From Pseudomonadota bacterium (GTDB taxonomy: Bacteria > Desulfobacterota > Desulfovibrionia > Desulfovibrionales > Desulfovibrionaceae), in the NCBI GenBank assembly GCA_023419375.1, contig JAEZYD010000055.1:1-49929 (forward strand): a stretch of DNA of 49,929 nucleotides. The letters run 5' to 3'. The first letter of the stretch is position 1; every line of letters starts with the position of its first letter. Shown one piece after another: positions 25,405 through 33,773 of this stretch. The notes under the pieces are model-generated. The model made no database searches. It worked only from the letters and a program-made list of their open reading frames with translations, and was not told where the DNA came from. The position numbers and the translations under genes are program-made.

Positions 25405-26262
25405 CGGGGTGGGGTGAGCCTGTCGAGCGTATTTACGCAAACCCGTCTTTTTTGGCCTGACGGCGTTAAAATCCTGTTTTTGATGCTCACGTACATGAGT
25501 ACGCTGCGCTCAAAAACAGGATTTTTCCTTGTCAGGCCAAAAAAATGCGTATTTTGCAAATTCACCCAACACCAGCCATCGCCTTCGCGTTCGCTCCGGC
25601 GAGTATAAGGAAGGCGACTCCACGACCAGCTTTTGATGGCGGGCGGGGGCAAAGGCAAAAAGGCAGGAAAAGCTGAAAGGCAGAGAAAGAAAAGGCAAAT
25701 ACAGAAAAAAGGGGCTTGCCGGGTGGGGTGAGCCTGTCAGGCTGATTTACGCAAACCCGACTTTTGCGCCCTGAATGTGTCAGCGCCGGGATTTTGATGC
25801 TCACGTACTTGAGTACCCTGCGCTCAAAACCCCGGCGCTTCCTTTTCAGGCCGCAAAACGCGTATTTTGCAAATTCGCCCAACACCAGCCATCGCCATCG
25901 CGTTCGCTCCGGCGAGCATAAGGAAGGCGACTCCACGACCAGCTTTTGGTGACGGGCAGGGGCAAAGGCAAAAAGGCAGGAAAAGCTGAAAGGCAGAGAA
26001 AGAAAAGGCAAATACAGAAAAAAGGGTCTTGCCGGATGGGGTGAGCCTGTCAGGCTGATTTACGCAAACCCGACTTTTGCGCCCTGAATGCGTCAGCGCC
26101 GGGGTTTTGATGCTCACGTACATGAGTACGCTGCGCTCAAAATCCCGGCGCTTCCTTTTCAGGCCGCAAAAAGCGTATTTTGCAAATTCGCCCAACACCA
26201 GCCATCGCCTTCGCTTCGCTCTGGCGAGTTTAAGGAAGGCAACGCAACGACCAGCTTCTGAT
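25405..26262. repeat. Three tandem ~313-bp fold-back repeats
   Basis: Three units start near 25408, 25722 and 26034 (period 313-314 bp). Each begins GGGGTGAGCCTGTC, has a long inverted repeat around a conserved centre (TGCTCACGTAC..GAGTAC..CTGCGCTCA), then a shared stretch through GCGTATTTTGCAAATTC to CGACCAGCTT. The second and third are joined by nearly identical 100-bp spacers rich in AAAGGCA and AGAAA. Stem bases differ between unit 1 and units 2-3 but stay complementary (AAATCCTG/CAGGATTT versus GCGCCGGG/CCCGGCGC). Minus-strand reading frames of 149 and 154 codons cross them, but only because the repeats lack stops. Confidence 0.9.
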
Positions 26263-27056
26263 GGTGGATAGATTTTTCTGACTCGCAATATGTCTGTTTG
26301 GTTATGGCTGATTGGTGATTGACATCATCATCGGTAAGTTGCTTATTTTATGTGTTTTTCTCTTGGCCCTGATTGATGCTGACTGGCGGTATGTCCACAG
26401 GGTGTTGAAACGGGAACGAAGCATATCCTGTGATTAGCCAAAGTTCTGAAGGTAGTTGGCTGAAGCGGATATAGATCGAAGTGAAAGCGTTCTCTGGCAT
26501 TTACGCGGCGCGGAGGGAGATCACCTGAGCGAGCGCAGTGAGTGAGGGAAGCTCCCGTAGCTATAGCCGCGTTGCCCTCGCCGTTTTGTGGAAGCTGAAA
26601 GCCTTTCTTAGGGGGTGCTTCGGGGGGGGATGCAAGGGGGGCCGCGAAGGGGGCGTAGCCCCATAACCGGCCCCGCCTTGCCGCCCGCCGCGCAGGCGTC
26701 CCAAACACCGCCGGATGGCGGAAGATCGTGCCCGAAGGGCAGCAAGAAGAATTAACTTAGGGAAGCTTGGGCGAAATAGCGCGCCGCGCAGGCGTCCCAA
26801 ACACCGCCGGACGGCGGAACCTCATGCCCGAAGGGCAGCAAAAATCAAAGGTGTATTCCACGCCTGAGGGGCAGCAAAAGTCAAAGGATGATCCTCGCCG
26901 CTGGTAGGCAAACTCCCACCTCCACCCCTCTGGGGAAATCCCTTAGTCATTATTTCACAAATCAGGATTCTCCTGATAGCACCCAACCTCTTTCCAACCT
27001 ACCTTGGGCTGACCGTAAATAAACTTGCGTCGGCAAAAGGCCGCAAGGGGGAAACA
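26263..27056. other. Non-coding, hairpin-rich region before the TauE gene
   Basis: From 26290 to about 26500 the composition drops to lower GC and nothing is recognisable. It then becomes G-rich and hairpin-rich up to about 26890. The ribosome site for the TauE gene (AAGGGGG) is at 27044-27052. I find no convincing protein-coding frame; open frames here have skewed composition and no ribosome sites. It could be a decayed element, or untranslated leader for the downstream operon. Confidence 0.5.
26687..26841. repeat. Two direct repeats of ~59 bp, 96-bp period
   Basis: 26687-26745 and 26783-26841 share GCCGCGCAGGCGTCCCAAAC, CACCGCCGG(A)TGGCGG-type and GCCCGAAGGGCAGCAA segments with few differences. 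Each contains two small hairpins (CCGCC/GGCGG and GCCC/GGGC). A third, partial copy of the 3' end (GGGGCAGCAAAAGTCAAAGG) is at 26869-26888. Confidence 0.8.
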
Positions 27057-28184
27057 ATGGCTTTTGATTTCCAAAGAACCTTGAAGAGCGGGGCTGAGAA
27101 TTCTGTGATGAAGTTCATTCTGCTGCCCGTGGCACTGTGTCTGTGGCTTGCCTGCCCGATGTCGGCGCAGGCCGGTGAGGCCCTTCCGGCTGCCCAGGTT
27201 GCCGTAACGGCGCAGGCTGAAAATGCCGCTCAAACCCAGGCCCAGTCTTTTGTGGCCGTGGCTGCCGCCGATACTGCCGTGCAGGCCGCGCCCGCTGAAG
27301 CCGCTCCTGCTGCTTCGCAAGCGTCAGAAGTGGTCATAGACAACCATCCGTGGTGGTACTGGCCGCTGGCCCTGCTGTTTTTCTGTTTTATCCTCGGCGT
27401 GATTGCCGTCATGGCCGGTGTGGGCGGCGGCGTTTTGTTTGTGCCGCTGGTGAGCGGGTTTTTCCCCTTCCACCTCGACTTTGTGCGAGGCGCTGGCCTG
27501 CTGGTGGCCCTTGCAGGCGCGCTGGCCGCTGGCCCCGGCTTGTTGCGGCGTAACTTCGCCAACCTGCGCCTGGCTCTGCCTGTGGCCCTGATCGCCTCTG
27601 CTTGCGCCATCGTTGGTGCCATGCTCGGTCTGGCGCTGCCTACCAATATTATTCAGACCTGCCTTGGCGCGACCATCCTTGGCATTGCCGTGCTGCTGCT
27701 GCTTTCCAAAAACTCAGTACGCCCGGTAGTGACCAAGCAGGACGCCATCGGTCTTGCGCTCGGCATGGACGGCGTTTTTCTTGAACCCAGCACCGGCGAA
27801 GTGGTGGAGTGGAAAACCCACCGCACCTTGGCTGGCTTGCTGCTGTTCATCGCCATCGGCATCATGGCTGGCATGTTCGGCCTTGGTGCCGGCTGGGCCA
27901 ACGTGCCTGTGCTCAACCTGCTCATGGGCGCGCCCCTCAAGGTCGCCGTGGGTACCTCCAAATTCCTGCTTTCCATTACCGACACTTCTGCCGCCTGGGT
28001 GTATCTGAACCAGGGCTGCGTTATCCCGCTGATGGCCGTTCCTTCCATCGTTGGCCTCATGCTGGGTTCTGTGGTGGGTGTGCGGCTGCTTGCCAAGGCC
28101 AAGCCCAAGTTCATCCGCTACATGGTTATTGGCGTGCTCTTCTTCTCCGGGGCCAAGGCCCTCATGAAGGGCCTCGGCTGGTAA
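27057..28184 (+). CDS. TauE/SafE-family exporter with N-terminal signal-like extension
   Basis: A 375-aa integral membrane protein of the sulfite/sulfonate/organic anion exporter family. The N-terminus holds a signal-like segment (KFILLPVALCLWLACPMSAQA, residues 19-39), then an Ala/Gln/Val-rich periplasmic stretch to about residue 95. About eight TM segments follow, with two related halves marked GVIAVMAGVGGGVLFVPL and GIMAGMFGLGAGWANVPVL. ATG 27057 has AAGGGGGAAAC ahead of it; ATG 27108 would start at the signal peptide but lacks a ribosome site. In a sulfate reducer sulfite is a natural substrate candidate, but this is inference. It heads a seven-gene run with a small membrane protein and five signalling proteins. 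Confidence 0.88.
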   Translation: MAFDFQRTLKSGAENSVMKFILLPVALCLWLACPMSAQAGEALPAAQVAVTAQAENAAQTQAQSFVAVAAADTAVQAAPAEAAPAASQASEVVIDNHPWWYWPLALLFFCFILGVIAVMAGVGGGVLFVPLVSGFFPFHLDFVRGAGLLVALAGALAAGPGLLRRNFANLRLALPVALIASACAIVGAMLGLALPTNIIQTCLGATILGIAVLLLLSKNSVRPVVTKQDAIGLALGMDGVFLEPSTGEVVEWKTHRTLAGLLLFIAIGIMAGMFGLGAGWANVPVLNLLMGAPLKVAVGTSKFLLSITDTSAAWVYLNQGCVIPLMAVPSIVGLMLGSVVGVRLLAKAKPKFIRYMVIGVLFFSGAKALMKGLGW

Positions 28185-28221
28185 TCCGCACCGGATACGC
28201 TTGAACTGAAGGGAGAAAATA

Positions 28222-28650
28222 ATGACCACTGATCTGAAGAAAGACATAAAGGCCTCCCCCGCGCAACTGCGCTATGCAGACACCCTGTTCTACGGCGCGC
28301 TGCTGGGTTTTGTGGTAATGCTTGTTACCTACGCGCTCTACATTTTTGGTGTGCTGACGCCGCAGATTCCTCTGGACCAAATGCCGCACCTGTGGACGCA
28401 GAACGCAGCCGCCTACCGAGCTGCGGGCAATATTCCTCAAGGTTGGGGCTGGCTTGCCCTTGTGGGTAAGGGCGATATATGCAATTTCATTGGTATCGCT
28501 TTTCTTGCGGCGCTCACCATCATCTGCTTTGTGCAGCTTGCGATCAGTCTTGTGCGCCAGAAGCAGTGGATTATGACGATTATTGCCGTGCTTGAAGTGT
28601 TGGTGCTCAGCCTTGCGGCTTCGGGCGTTCTGGTGGCTGGCGGCCATTAG
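28222..28650 (+). CDS. Small membrane protein paired with the TauE exporter
   Basis: A 142-aa protein with three clear TM segments at about residues 23-46, 86-111 and 116-139. A loop of about 40 residues lies between the first two (PQIPLDQMPHLWTQ, GNIPQGWGWLAL). It starts 37 bp after the TauE gene with GGGAG upstream. Small membrane proteins of the DUF1634 type often accompany TauE permeases; this one resembles them in size and placement, but I cannot confirm the family. It could be an accessory subunit of the exporter or a sensor partner for the kinase that follows. Confidence 0.75.
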   Translation: MTTDLKKDIKASPAQLRYADTLFYGALLGFVVMLVTYALYIFGVLTPQIPLDQMPHLWTQNAAAYRAAGNIPQGWGWLALVGKGDICNFIGIAFLAALTIICFVQLAISLVRQKQWIMTIIAVLEVLVLSLAASGVLVAGGH

Positions 28651-28742
28651 TCGGGGTTTTGCCTTACGGGGCCGGGGAACGTGCCGCCGTGGAGCTGAAC
28701 CGCACCAGCGGGCTTGACGGCGGCGCAGACCTTGGAGGGCAC

Positions 28743-30503
28743 ATGTTTGCCACGATAAAAAACTACTTCGCGCATCTGCTGGAAGTTCCGGAGGCTGTGT
28801 CTCCGGCACGGTACCGCTCGCTGCGGCGGCTGATGACAGTGCTCATGGTGGCCGTTTCGGTTACGCCGCTGCTGCTGCTTTCGGCCATCAGCCACGTGCA
28901 GTACATGCGTACACTTGAGCGCGAACTGGAAAGCCCGGTGTATGCGCTGGCCCGCAAGTCGCAGGCGGCACTGGAACTGTACCTTGGCGAACGTGTTTCC
29001 ACGGTGAGTTTTCTGGCCCACGCATACACCTTCAAGGATTTGCTGGACGAACGAACTCTCAACCGCGTGTTTCTGGCCCTCAAGAGCGAGTATCAGGGCT
29101 TTGTGGATATGGGCCTGGTGGACGCGGACGGCCAGCAGGTTGGCTATGTGGGGCCTTACAAGCTCAAGGGCGTGGATTACGCGGGCAAGCCCTGGCTGCG
29201 CGATACCGAGATAAAGGGGCGCTACCTCAGCAACGCAATTCTGGGGTATCGCGGGTATCCGCACCTTGTTGTGGCAGTGCACAGGCTTGAAGAAAACGGC
29301 GTTTCATGGACGTTGCGCGTGGCCACAGATACCCTGCGCATCCAGCAGGTTGTGTCCACCGTTGGGCCGGAGCATGATACTGACGTGTTTCTTGTGGACA
29401 CGGAAGGCGTGCTGCAAACGGATTCCAATCTGTTCGGCAAGGCGCTGGAAAAACTGCCCATGGATCTGCCCCCGGCCTCGCACGAAACAGTGGTGCGCCG
29501 CATCACAGACCCCAAGGGCAGGCAGCTCATGGTGGCCTCGTGCACGCTGGCAGGCACGGATTTCATGCTGTTGGCCGTCAAGCCCACGGAAGACGCCATC
29601 CGCCCCTGGCTGGCCCTGCGTACGGAATTGCTGCTGGTCTTGTGCGGCGGCATTGCCTTGATATTTATGGTGTCGAATCTGCTCATGCAGCAGCTTATCA
29701 ACCGGTTGCAGGCCAGCGATGAACGACGGGTCGCTGTTTTTGCCCAGATGGAGCACAATCAGAAGCTTTCGTCCATCGGACGGCTGGCTGCGGGCGTGGC
29801 CCATGAGGTCAATAATCCGCTGGCCGTCATTTACGAAAAGGCGGGGCTTGCCCAGGATCTTTTGAGCATGGGCAAGGTGTGCGGTGATGGCAAGGACAAG
29901 GAAAGGCTCTGCGCCCTGCTGGAAGGCATTGAAAGCACAGTGGAACGCGCGCGCGGCATTACCCACAGATTGCTGGGCTTTGCCCGTCGCATGGAAGCCA
30001 ACCGTCAGGCCCTGCACATAGAAGAAGTTATTTCAGAAACCCTTGGTTTTCTTGAGCGCGAAGCCAAAAATCGGGGCGTCAAACTTGAAGCGGAACTGCC
30101 GCCCAACCTGCCGGAAATTGTGTCCGACAGAGGCCAGTTGCAGCAGGTGTTCCTCAACATCGTGGGCAACGCGCTGGATGCGCTGGCCGGTGGCGAGGGG
30201 AGCACGCAGACCCCGCAGGGTGAAGAGCGTTTTGTCAAAATACGCTGTCAGAGCCAGAACGGGCAGATGCTGGTGAGTGTGCAGGACAACGGCAAGGGCA
30301 TGTCGCCCGAAGTGCTCCGGCATATTTTCGAGCCGTTTTACTCCACCAAAAAAGACAAGGGAACCGGGCTCGGCATGTTCATCACCTACGGCATCGTGCG
30401 CAAGCTTGGCGGCGAAATTCACGTGCAAAGCGAAGAAGGGCGGGGCAGCACCATCAGCATCACCCTGCCGCTTACTCCGCCAGATGTCGCGGTGGAGGTG
30501 TAG
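28743..30503 (+). CDS. Membrane sensor histidine kinase with Cache-like periplasmic domain
   Basis: A 586-aa kinase. TM1 (about 29-49), a periplasmic Cache-like domain (50-294; GLVDADGQQVGYVGPY, GKPWLRDTEIKG, FLVDTEGVLQTD) and TM2 (295-315) precede a short linker. The DHp domain has His354 in GVAHEVNNPLAVIYEKAGLA. The ATPase domain is complete: N-box NIVGNALDAL, G1 VQDNGKGM, F-box FEPFYSTK, G2 GTGLGM. ATG 28743 has GGAGGG 3 nt upstream; an earlier in-frame TTG is not supported. It is the probable phosphate source for the adjoining receiver proteins, starting 2 bp before the first of them. Confidence 0.93.
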   Translation: MFATIKNYFAHLLEVPEAVSPARYRSLRRLMTVLMVAVSVTPLLLLSAISHVQYMRTLERELESPVYALARKSQAALELYLGERVSTVSFLAHAYTFKDLLDERTLNRVFLALKSEYQGFVDMGLVDADGQQVGYVGPYKLKGVDYAGKPWLRDTEIKGRYLSNAILGYRGYPHLVVAVHRLEENGVSWTLRVATDTLRIQQVVSTVGPEHDTDVFLVDTEGVLQTDSNLFGKALEKLPMDLPPASHETVVRRITDPKGRQLMVASCTLAGTDFMLLAVKPTEDAIRPWLALRTELLLVLCGGIALIFMVSNLLMQQLINRLQASDERRVAVFAQMEHNQKLSSIGRLAAGVAHEVNNPLAVIYEKAGLAQDLLSMGKVCGDGKDKERLCALLEGIESTVERARGITHRLLGFARRMEANRQALHIEEVISETLGFLEREAKNRGVKLEAELPPNLPEIVSDRGQLQQVFLNIVGNALDALAGGEGSTQTPQGEERFVKIRCQSQNGQMLVSVQDNGKGMSPEVLRHIFEPFYSTKKDKGTGLGMFITYGIVRKLGGEIHVQSEEGRGSTISITLPLTPPDVAVEV

Positions 30504-30504
30504 A

Positions 30505-30900
30505 ATGTCATTGCGCATCCTTCTGGCTGACGATGAAAAGGAATTTGTCGATACCCTGGCAGAGCGTCTTTCGCTTCGCGGATTTGCGCCCTATGTGGTT
30601 TATGACGGCATCAGCGCACTCCAGGCCGCCACGCCGGAAAAACCCGATGTTGTGGTGCTTGATCTCTTCATGCCCGGTTTGTCGGGTGATGAAGTGCTGC
30701 GCCGCCTCAAGGTTCTGTACCCTGATTTGCCGGTTATCCTGCTCACAGGGCACGAGGCTGTGGACGACAACGGCACAAATCCCGTGGCGCAGGCCTTTGC
30801 CTGCCTCACCAAGCCGTTGAGCTTCAATGTTTTTCTAGAAACACTGCAAGCCGCCGTGCGTGAAGGCAAGGAATGTTCGGCCAACGGAGGCAAGTCATGA
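30505..30900 (+). CDS. Single-domain response regulator (REC only), first copy
   Basis: A 131-aa stand-alone receiver. Conserved residues are present: ADDE acidic pair, phospho-acceptor Asp53 in VVVLDLFMPG, Thr in ILLTGH and Lys in CLTKPLS. No DNA-binding or enzymatic domain is attached. ATG 30505 lies directly behind the kinase stop codon with GGAGG overlapping it, and the last four bases overlap the start of the next gene (ATGA). It is very similar to the receiver at 31602 (EK-FVDTL-ERL--RGF), which points to a local duplication. It likely shuttles phosphate or acts by protein contact. Confidence 0.93.
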   Translation: MSLRILLADDEKEFVDTLAERLSLRGFAPYVVYDGISALQAATPEKPDVVVLDLFMPGLSGDEVLRRLKVLYPDLPVILLTGHEAVDDNGTNPVAQAFACLTKPLSFNVFLETLQAAVREGKECSANGGKS

Positions 30901-31562
30901 ATGAGAGTCAGTGCATGGCCCGCTTGCTGGCTTCTGCCGTTCACGACATGCGCAACGTGCTGGCAGTGATACGTGAATCTGCCGGGCTGGCGCAGGATCT
31001 GGCAACGCTGGCTGGCGGCAAGACTGTTGCCGCGCCGGGGGCAGAGCGGCTTTCATCGGCATTGAGTGAAGTGCAGCGCTCCATCATTCAGGGGGCGGCG
31101 CTTTCCGAGGCCATGGACTTCATGGCTCAGGCTGGAGGCATGGAGCCCGGCGGTGCTGGCCCCTGCGATCTTGCGCGGGTAAGCCGCAGTTTCTGCCTGC
31201 TGGCGGCGCGTCAGGCGCGTGCGGCGCAGATACAGCTGACCAGCGGCGAAACTGAAGAACCCGTGTGGGCCAATGTGCCGCCTTTGGCTGTGCTGCGGTC
31301 GCTGCTTGAAGTGTTTGACCTCTGCGCCTCGGTGGGCGGGCAGGTGAACCTGCGCCTCACCGCCGGACGGCGGCAGAAGGAAGAAGGCATCATTGTAGAG
31401 GCACTGGAAGGGGCCAACCGCGAAATGGCCCTGGCTGCCATGACGGGCAGCCCCATGCTGGACGGCATGCGCCCCGGTTGGCGCGCCGTGCTTATGCCCT
31501 GGCGGGATGCCGGGCCAAGATTTTTCCTTTCCATTTCGGCCTGCGATAGCGAAGGCGAATAA
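30897..31562 (+). CDS. DHp-domain protein without kinase motifs (ChpT-like phosphotransferase candidate)
   Basis: A 221-aa soluble protein starting with an H-box, SAVHDMRNVLAVIRESAGLAQDL (His16), clearly related to the H-boxes of the kinases on either side. The second half has the rough size of a kinase ATPase domain but lacks the N-box, G1, F and G2 motifs (NVPPLAVLRSLLEVFDLCASV stands where the N-box would be). This layout matches dimeric phosphotransferases such as ChpT, Spo0B-like in principle, which pass phosphate between receivers. Its ATG overlaps the stop of the first receiver gene with GGAGG upstream. It could instead be an inactive kinase remnant. Confidence 0.7.
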   Translation: MNESQCMARLLASAVHDMRNVLAVIRESAGLAQDLATLAGGKTVAAPGAERLSSALSEVQRSIIQGAALSEAMDFMAQAGGMEPGGAGPCDLARVSRSFCLLAARQARAAQIQLTSGETEEPVWANVPPLAVLRSLLEVFDLCASVGGQVNLRLTAGRRQKEEGIIVEALEGANREMALAAMTGSPMLDGMRPGWRAVLMPWRDAGPRFFLSISACDSEGE

Positions 31563-31601
31563 CCGGCGCCGGCATGTTGCCGGGCCTTCAAGGAGTATTC
31601 C

Positions 31602-32075
31602 ATGACCAAGGAAGACATCAAAATCCTGCTGGTGGACGACGAAAAGCAGTTTGTGGACACGCTGTCTGAGCGCCTTGCCATGCGCGGCTTTGAAGCGCGG
31701 GTGGCCTATGACGGCCCCGAGGCCCTCAAGGCTGTGGAACAGCCCACCGACGTTATCGTGCTTGACCTGCGCATGCCCGGCATGGACGGCTTTGAAGTGC
31801 TGCGCAACGTCAAAAAGAGCAATCCGCAGGTTCAGGTCATCATTCTTACGGGCCACGGCGGCGACGCTGAAGAACAGACCGCCTATCGCATGGGCGCGTA
31901 CAACTTCCTCAGAAAGCCCATGGACATTGACGAACTGCTCAACAGCATTCGCATGGCCTACCGTGACAAGCTTGAGAACGCCATGGTGGCTGTTTCTCTG
32001 GCCGAAGGCGGCGATTTTGACTCCGCCCGCGATGTTATGAACGAAAAGGACGTGCTGGAAGAGCACGGTAAATAG
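31602..32075 (+). CDS. Single-domain response regulator (REC plus short tail), second copy
   Basis: A 157-aa receiver: VDDE pair, phospho-acceptor Asp55 in VIVLDLRMPG, Thr in IILTGHGG, Lys in FLRKPMD. A C-terminal tail of about 35 residues (SLAEGGDFDSARDVMNEKDVLEEHGK, in part) goes beyond the receiver fold and has no known domain. AAGGAG lies 7 nt before ATG 31602. The 224-bp gap after it contains a hairpin GGCCGGATG/CATCCGGCC (32101-32123) with no T-run. Confidence 0.92.
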   Translation: MTKEDIKILLVDDEKQFVDTLSERLAMRGFEARVAYDGPEALKAVEQPTDVIVLDLRMPGMDGFEVLRNVKKSNPQVQVIILTGHGGDAEEQTAYRMGAYNFLRKPMDIDELLNSIRMAYRDKLENAMVAVSLAEGGDFDSARDVMNEKDVLEEHGK

Positions 32076-32299
32076 GCGCTGGTGCAGCTTTGGCCGGGAG
32101 GGCCGGATGGAGCGCATCCGGCCTGCGGCAAGGGGATTTCTGCGCGAAATGCTCTTGCCAGGGCTTGTCCCCAATCCCTGCCATAAAACAGGCGTTGGCT
32201 GATCTTGCCCGCCGCAAGGCGGCTGGTTCAAGCGTTAATTGTCCTGAAGCGGTTTTTTAAAACTGCCAGGGCGGCAGCGGTTCGCCATAGGAGTTCGCC

Positions 32300-33514
32300 A
32301 TGCGTGTGCTTGTTGTGGATGACGAACCTGCCTTTTCGGAGCCTTTGGCCGAGCGTCTGGCATTGCGCGGCTACGAAACCGCAACCGCGCAGGATGCCGA
32401 TGCGGCCCTGGCCGAACTGGCGCGCGGCCCCCGCGACCTCATATTTCTTGATGTGGGGCTGCCGGGTATGGACGGCGTGGACCTGCTGAAGATTCTGCGC
32501 GAGCACTACCCGCAGACCGATGTGGTGATGCTTTCCGGCGCAGGAGATATGGGCAAGGCCGTGCAGGCCATGCGGCGCGGCGCGCTGAACTGGCTTTCAA
32601 AGCCCGTGGGCATGGACGGCATACTTGCGGAGTGCCGCAAAGCGGCGGAGCGCGCAGGCGCGCGACAGGAAGCCGCACGTCTGGCCGAGGCAGCCCGCTG
32701 GCGCAGCCTTGGCCGGGTAGCGGAAGGCGTGGCCCATGAGGTCAACAATCCGCTGAATATCATGGTGCAGGCCGCTGGCCTGATCCGTGACTGTCTGGAA
32801 GAGCCGGAAGCCGAATCCCTGCCCGATATCGGCGAAGTGCGCGAAGCTGTGGACACCATCAGGACGCAGAGCCTGCGGGTGCGCGAGATAACGCGCAAGC
32901 TGCTCATGGTGGGGCACGGGCTTGACCCCCGCGTGGGCGCGCTTGATGTGGCTGCGGATGTGGCCCATGTGCTGCGTCTGCTGCACGAGCGCATGGAAAG
33001 CGCCCATGTGCGCTGCGATATCGCGGTACCTCAGGGCGAGGGCGCGCCCCGTCCCTTGGGGTCTGCCCCGGAATTGCAGCAGATATGCCTGCACCTGCTG
33101 GAAAACGCGCTGGATGCCCTCAGTGATACAGAGTCTGCATCAGGAGCGGCAGAGCGCCCCGGCGGTCTGGTCACCCTGACCGCCAGCACCAGGCGCGATG
33201 CGCAGGGGCAGGATTGGTACGACCTTGTGGTGCGCGACAACGGCCCCGGCATAGCGCCCGATATCATGCCGCACATATTTGAGCCTTTTTTCAGCACGCG
33301 CGCATTGCAAAGCCCGGTTGCCGCGCATGCCTCCGGCGGCAAGACGCTTGGCCGCTACGTTGGGCTGGGGCTTGCGGTGGCCCGGTCTCTGGCGCACGCC
33401 CGCGGCGGCGAGCTGACAGCAGCCAACGCGGCTGATGGCGGGGCGGAATTCTGCCTCAGCCTGCCCCTGGCGGAATCTTTGGGCGAACACCCCACGCCCA
33501 AGGCAGAAGCATAG
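32300..33514 (+). CDS. REC-histidine kinase fusion
   Basis: A 404-aa soluble protein. The N-terminal receiver (1-118) has Asp51 in LIFLDVGLPG, Ser in VMLSGAGD and Lys101. A DHp domain follows with His146 in GVAHEVNNPLNIMVQAAGL, then an ATPase domain with N-box LLENALDAL, G1 VRDNGPGI, F-box FEPFFSTR and G2 VGLGLAV. With the receiver ahead of the kinase and no membrane segment, it probably takes input from another kinase or phosphotransferase. TAGGAG precedes ATG 32300. It is the last gene of the run and is followed by a terminator. The receiver resembles the two single-domain receivers upstream. Confidence 0.92.
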   Translation: MRVLVVDDEPAFSEPLAERLALRGYETATAQDADAALAELARGPRDLIFLDVGLPGMDGVDLLKILREHYPQTDVVMLSGAGDMGKAVQAMRRGALNWLSKPVGMDGILAECRKAAERAGARQEAARLAEAARWRSLGRVAEGVAHEVNNPLNIMVQAAGLIRDCLEEPEAESLPDIGEVREAVDTIRTQSLRVREITRKLLMVGHGLDPRVGALDVAADVAHVLRLLHERMESAHVRCDIAVPQGEGAPRPLGSAPELQQICLHLLENALDALSDTESASGAAERPGGLVTLTASTRRDAQGQDWYDLVVRDNGPGIAPDIMPHIFEPFFSTRALQSPVAAHASGGKTLGRYVGLGLAVARSLAHARGGELTAANAADGGAEFCLSLPLAESLGEHPTPKAEA

Positions 33515-33607
33515 CGCCCTGAAATTTTTCCATATTGTGCGTAAGGTTCGATCTCTGACGTTTGCGCCACTCATCACCTCCATGCGCCCCAAGCGTTTAC
33601 GGTGGAA

Positions 33608-33647
33608 GCCCCTTGCCAAGGGTTCGGCAAGGGGCAATTCTTTTATT
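33608..33647 (+). terminator. Rho-independent terminator of the TauE/two-component run
   Basis: A perfect 10-bp stem GCCCCTTGCC/GGCAAGGGGC (33608-33617 with 33626-33635) is followed by AATTCTTTTATT. It lies about 95 bp past the last kinase gene. Confidence 0.75.
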
Positions 33648-33655
33648 GCAGGCCA

Positions 33656-33697
33656 ACACAAAGCCCCTGCCGTAAGAAAACCTGCGGCAGGGGCTTT
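33656..33697 (-). terminator. Hairpin terminator downstream of the thioesterase gene
   Basis: A perfect 13-bp stem (33660-33672 with 33685-33697), A-rich on one side and T-rich on the other, stands between convergent genes. It can act in both directions. Confidence 0.65.
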
Positions 33698-33773
33698 GTG
33701 ATGTTGTAGTTGTGCGATTTGTCCTTGCCCTGTCAGGACAGTGGAGCGGGGCGCTGCGTAATTAAGAAATGAG

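Noticed and set aside
25562..26288. Minus-strand reading frames of 149 and 154 codons
   Set aside because: They lie wholly in the tandem fold-back repeats, repeat each other, have biased composition and no ribosome sites. They exist because the repeat lacks stops in that frame.
25405..26841. CRISPR array
   Set aside because: Units are about 313 bp or about 96 bp apart, with similar rather than unique spacers, and no cas genes are present.
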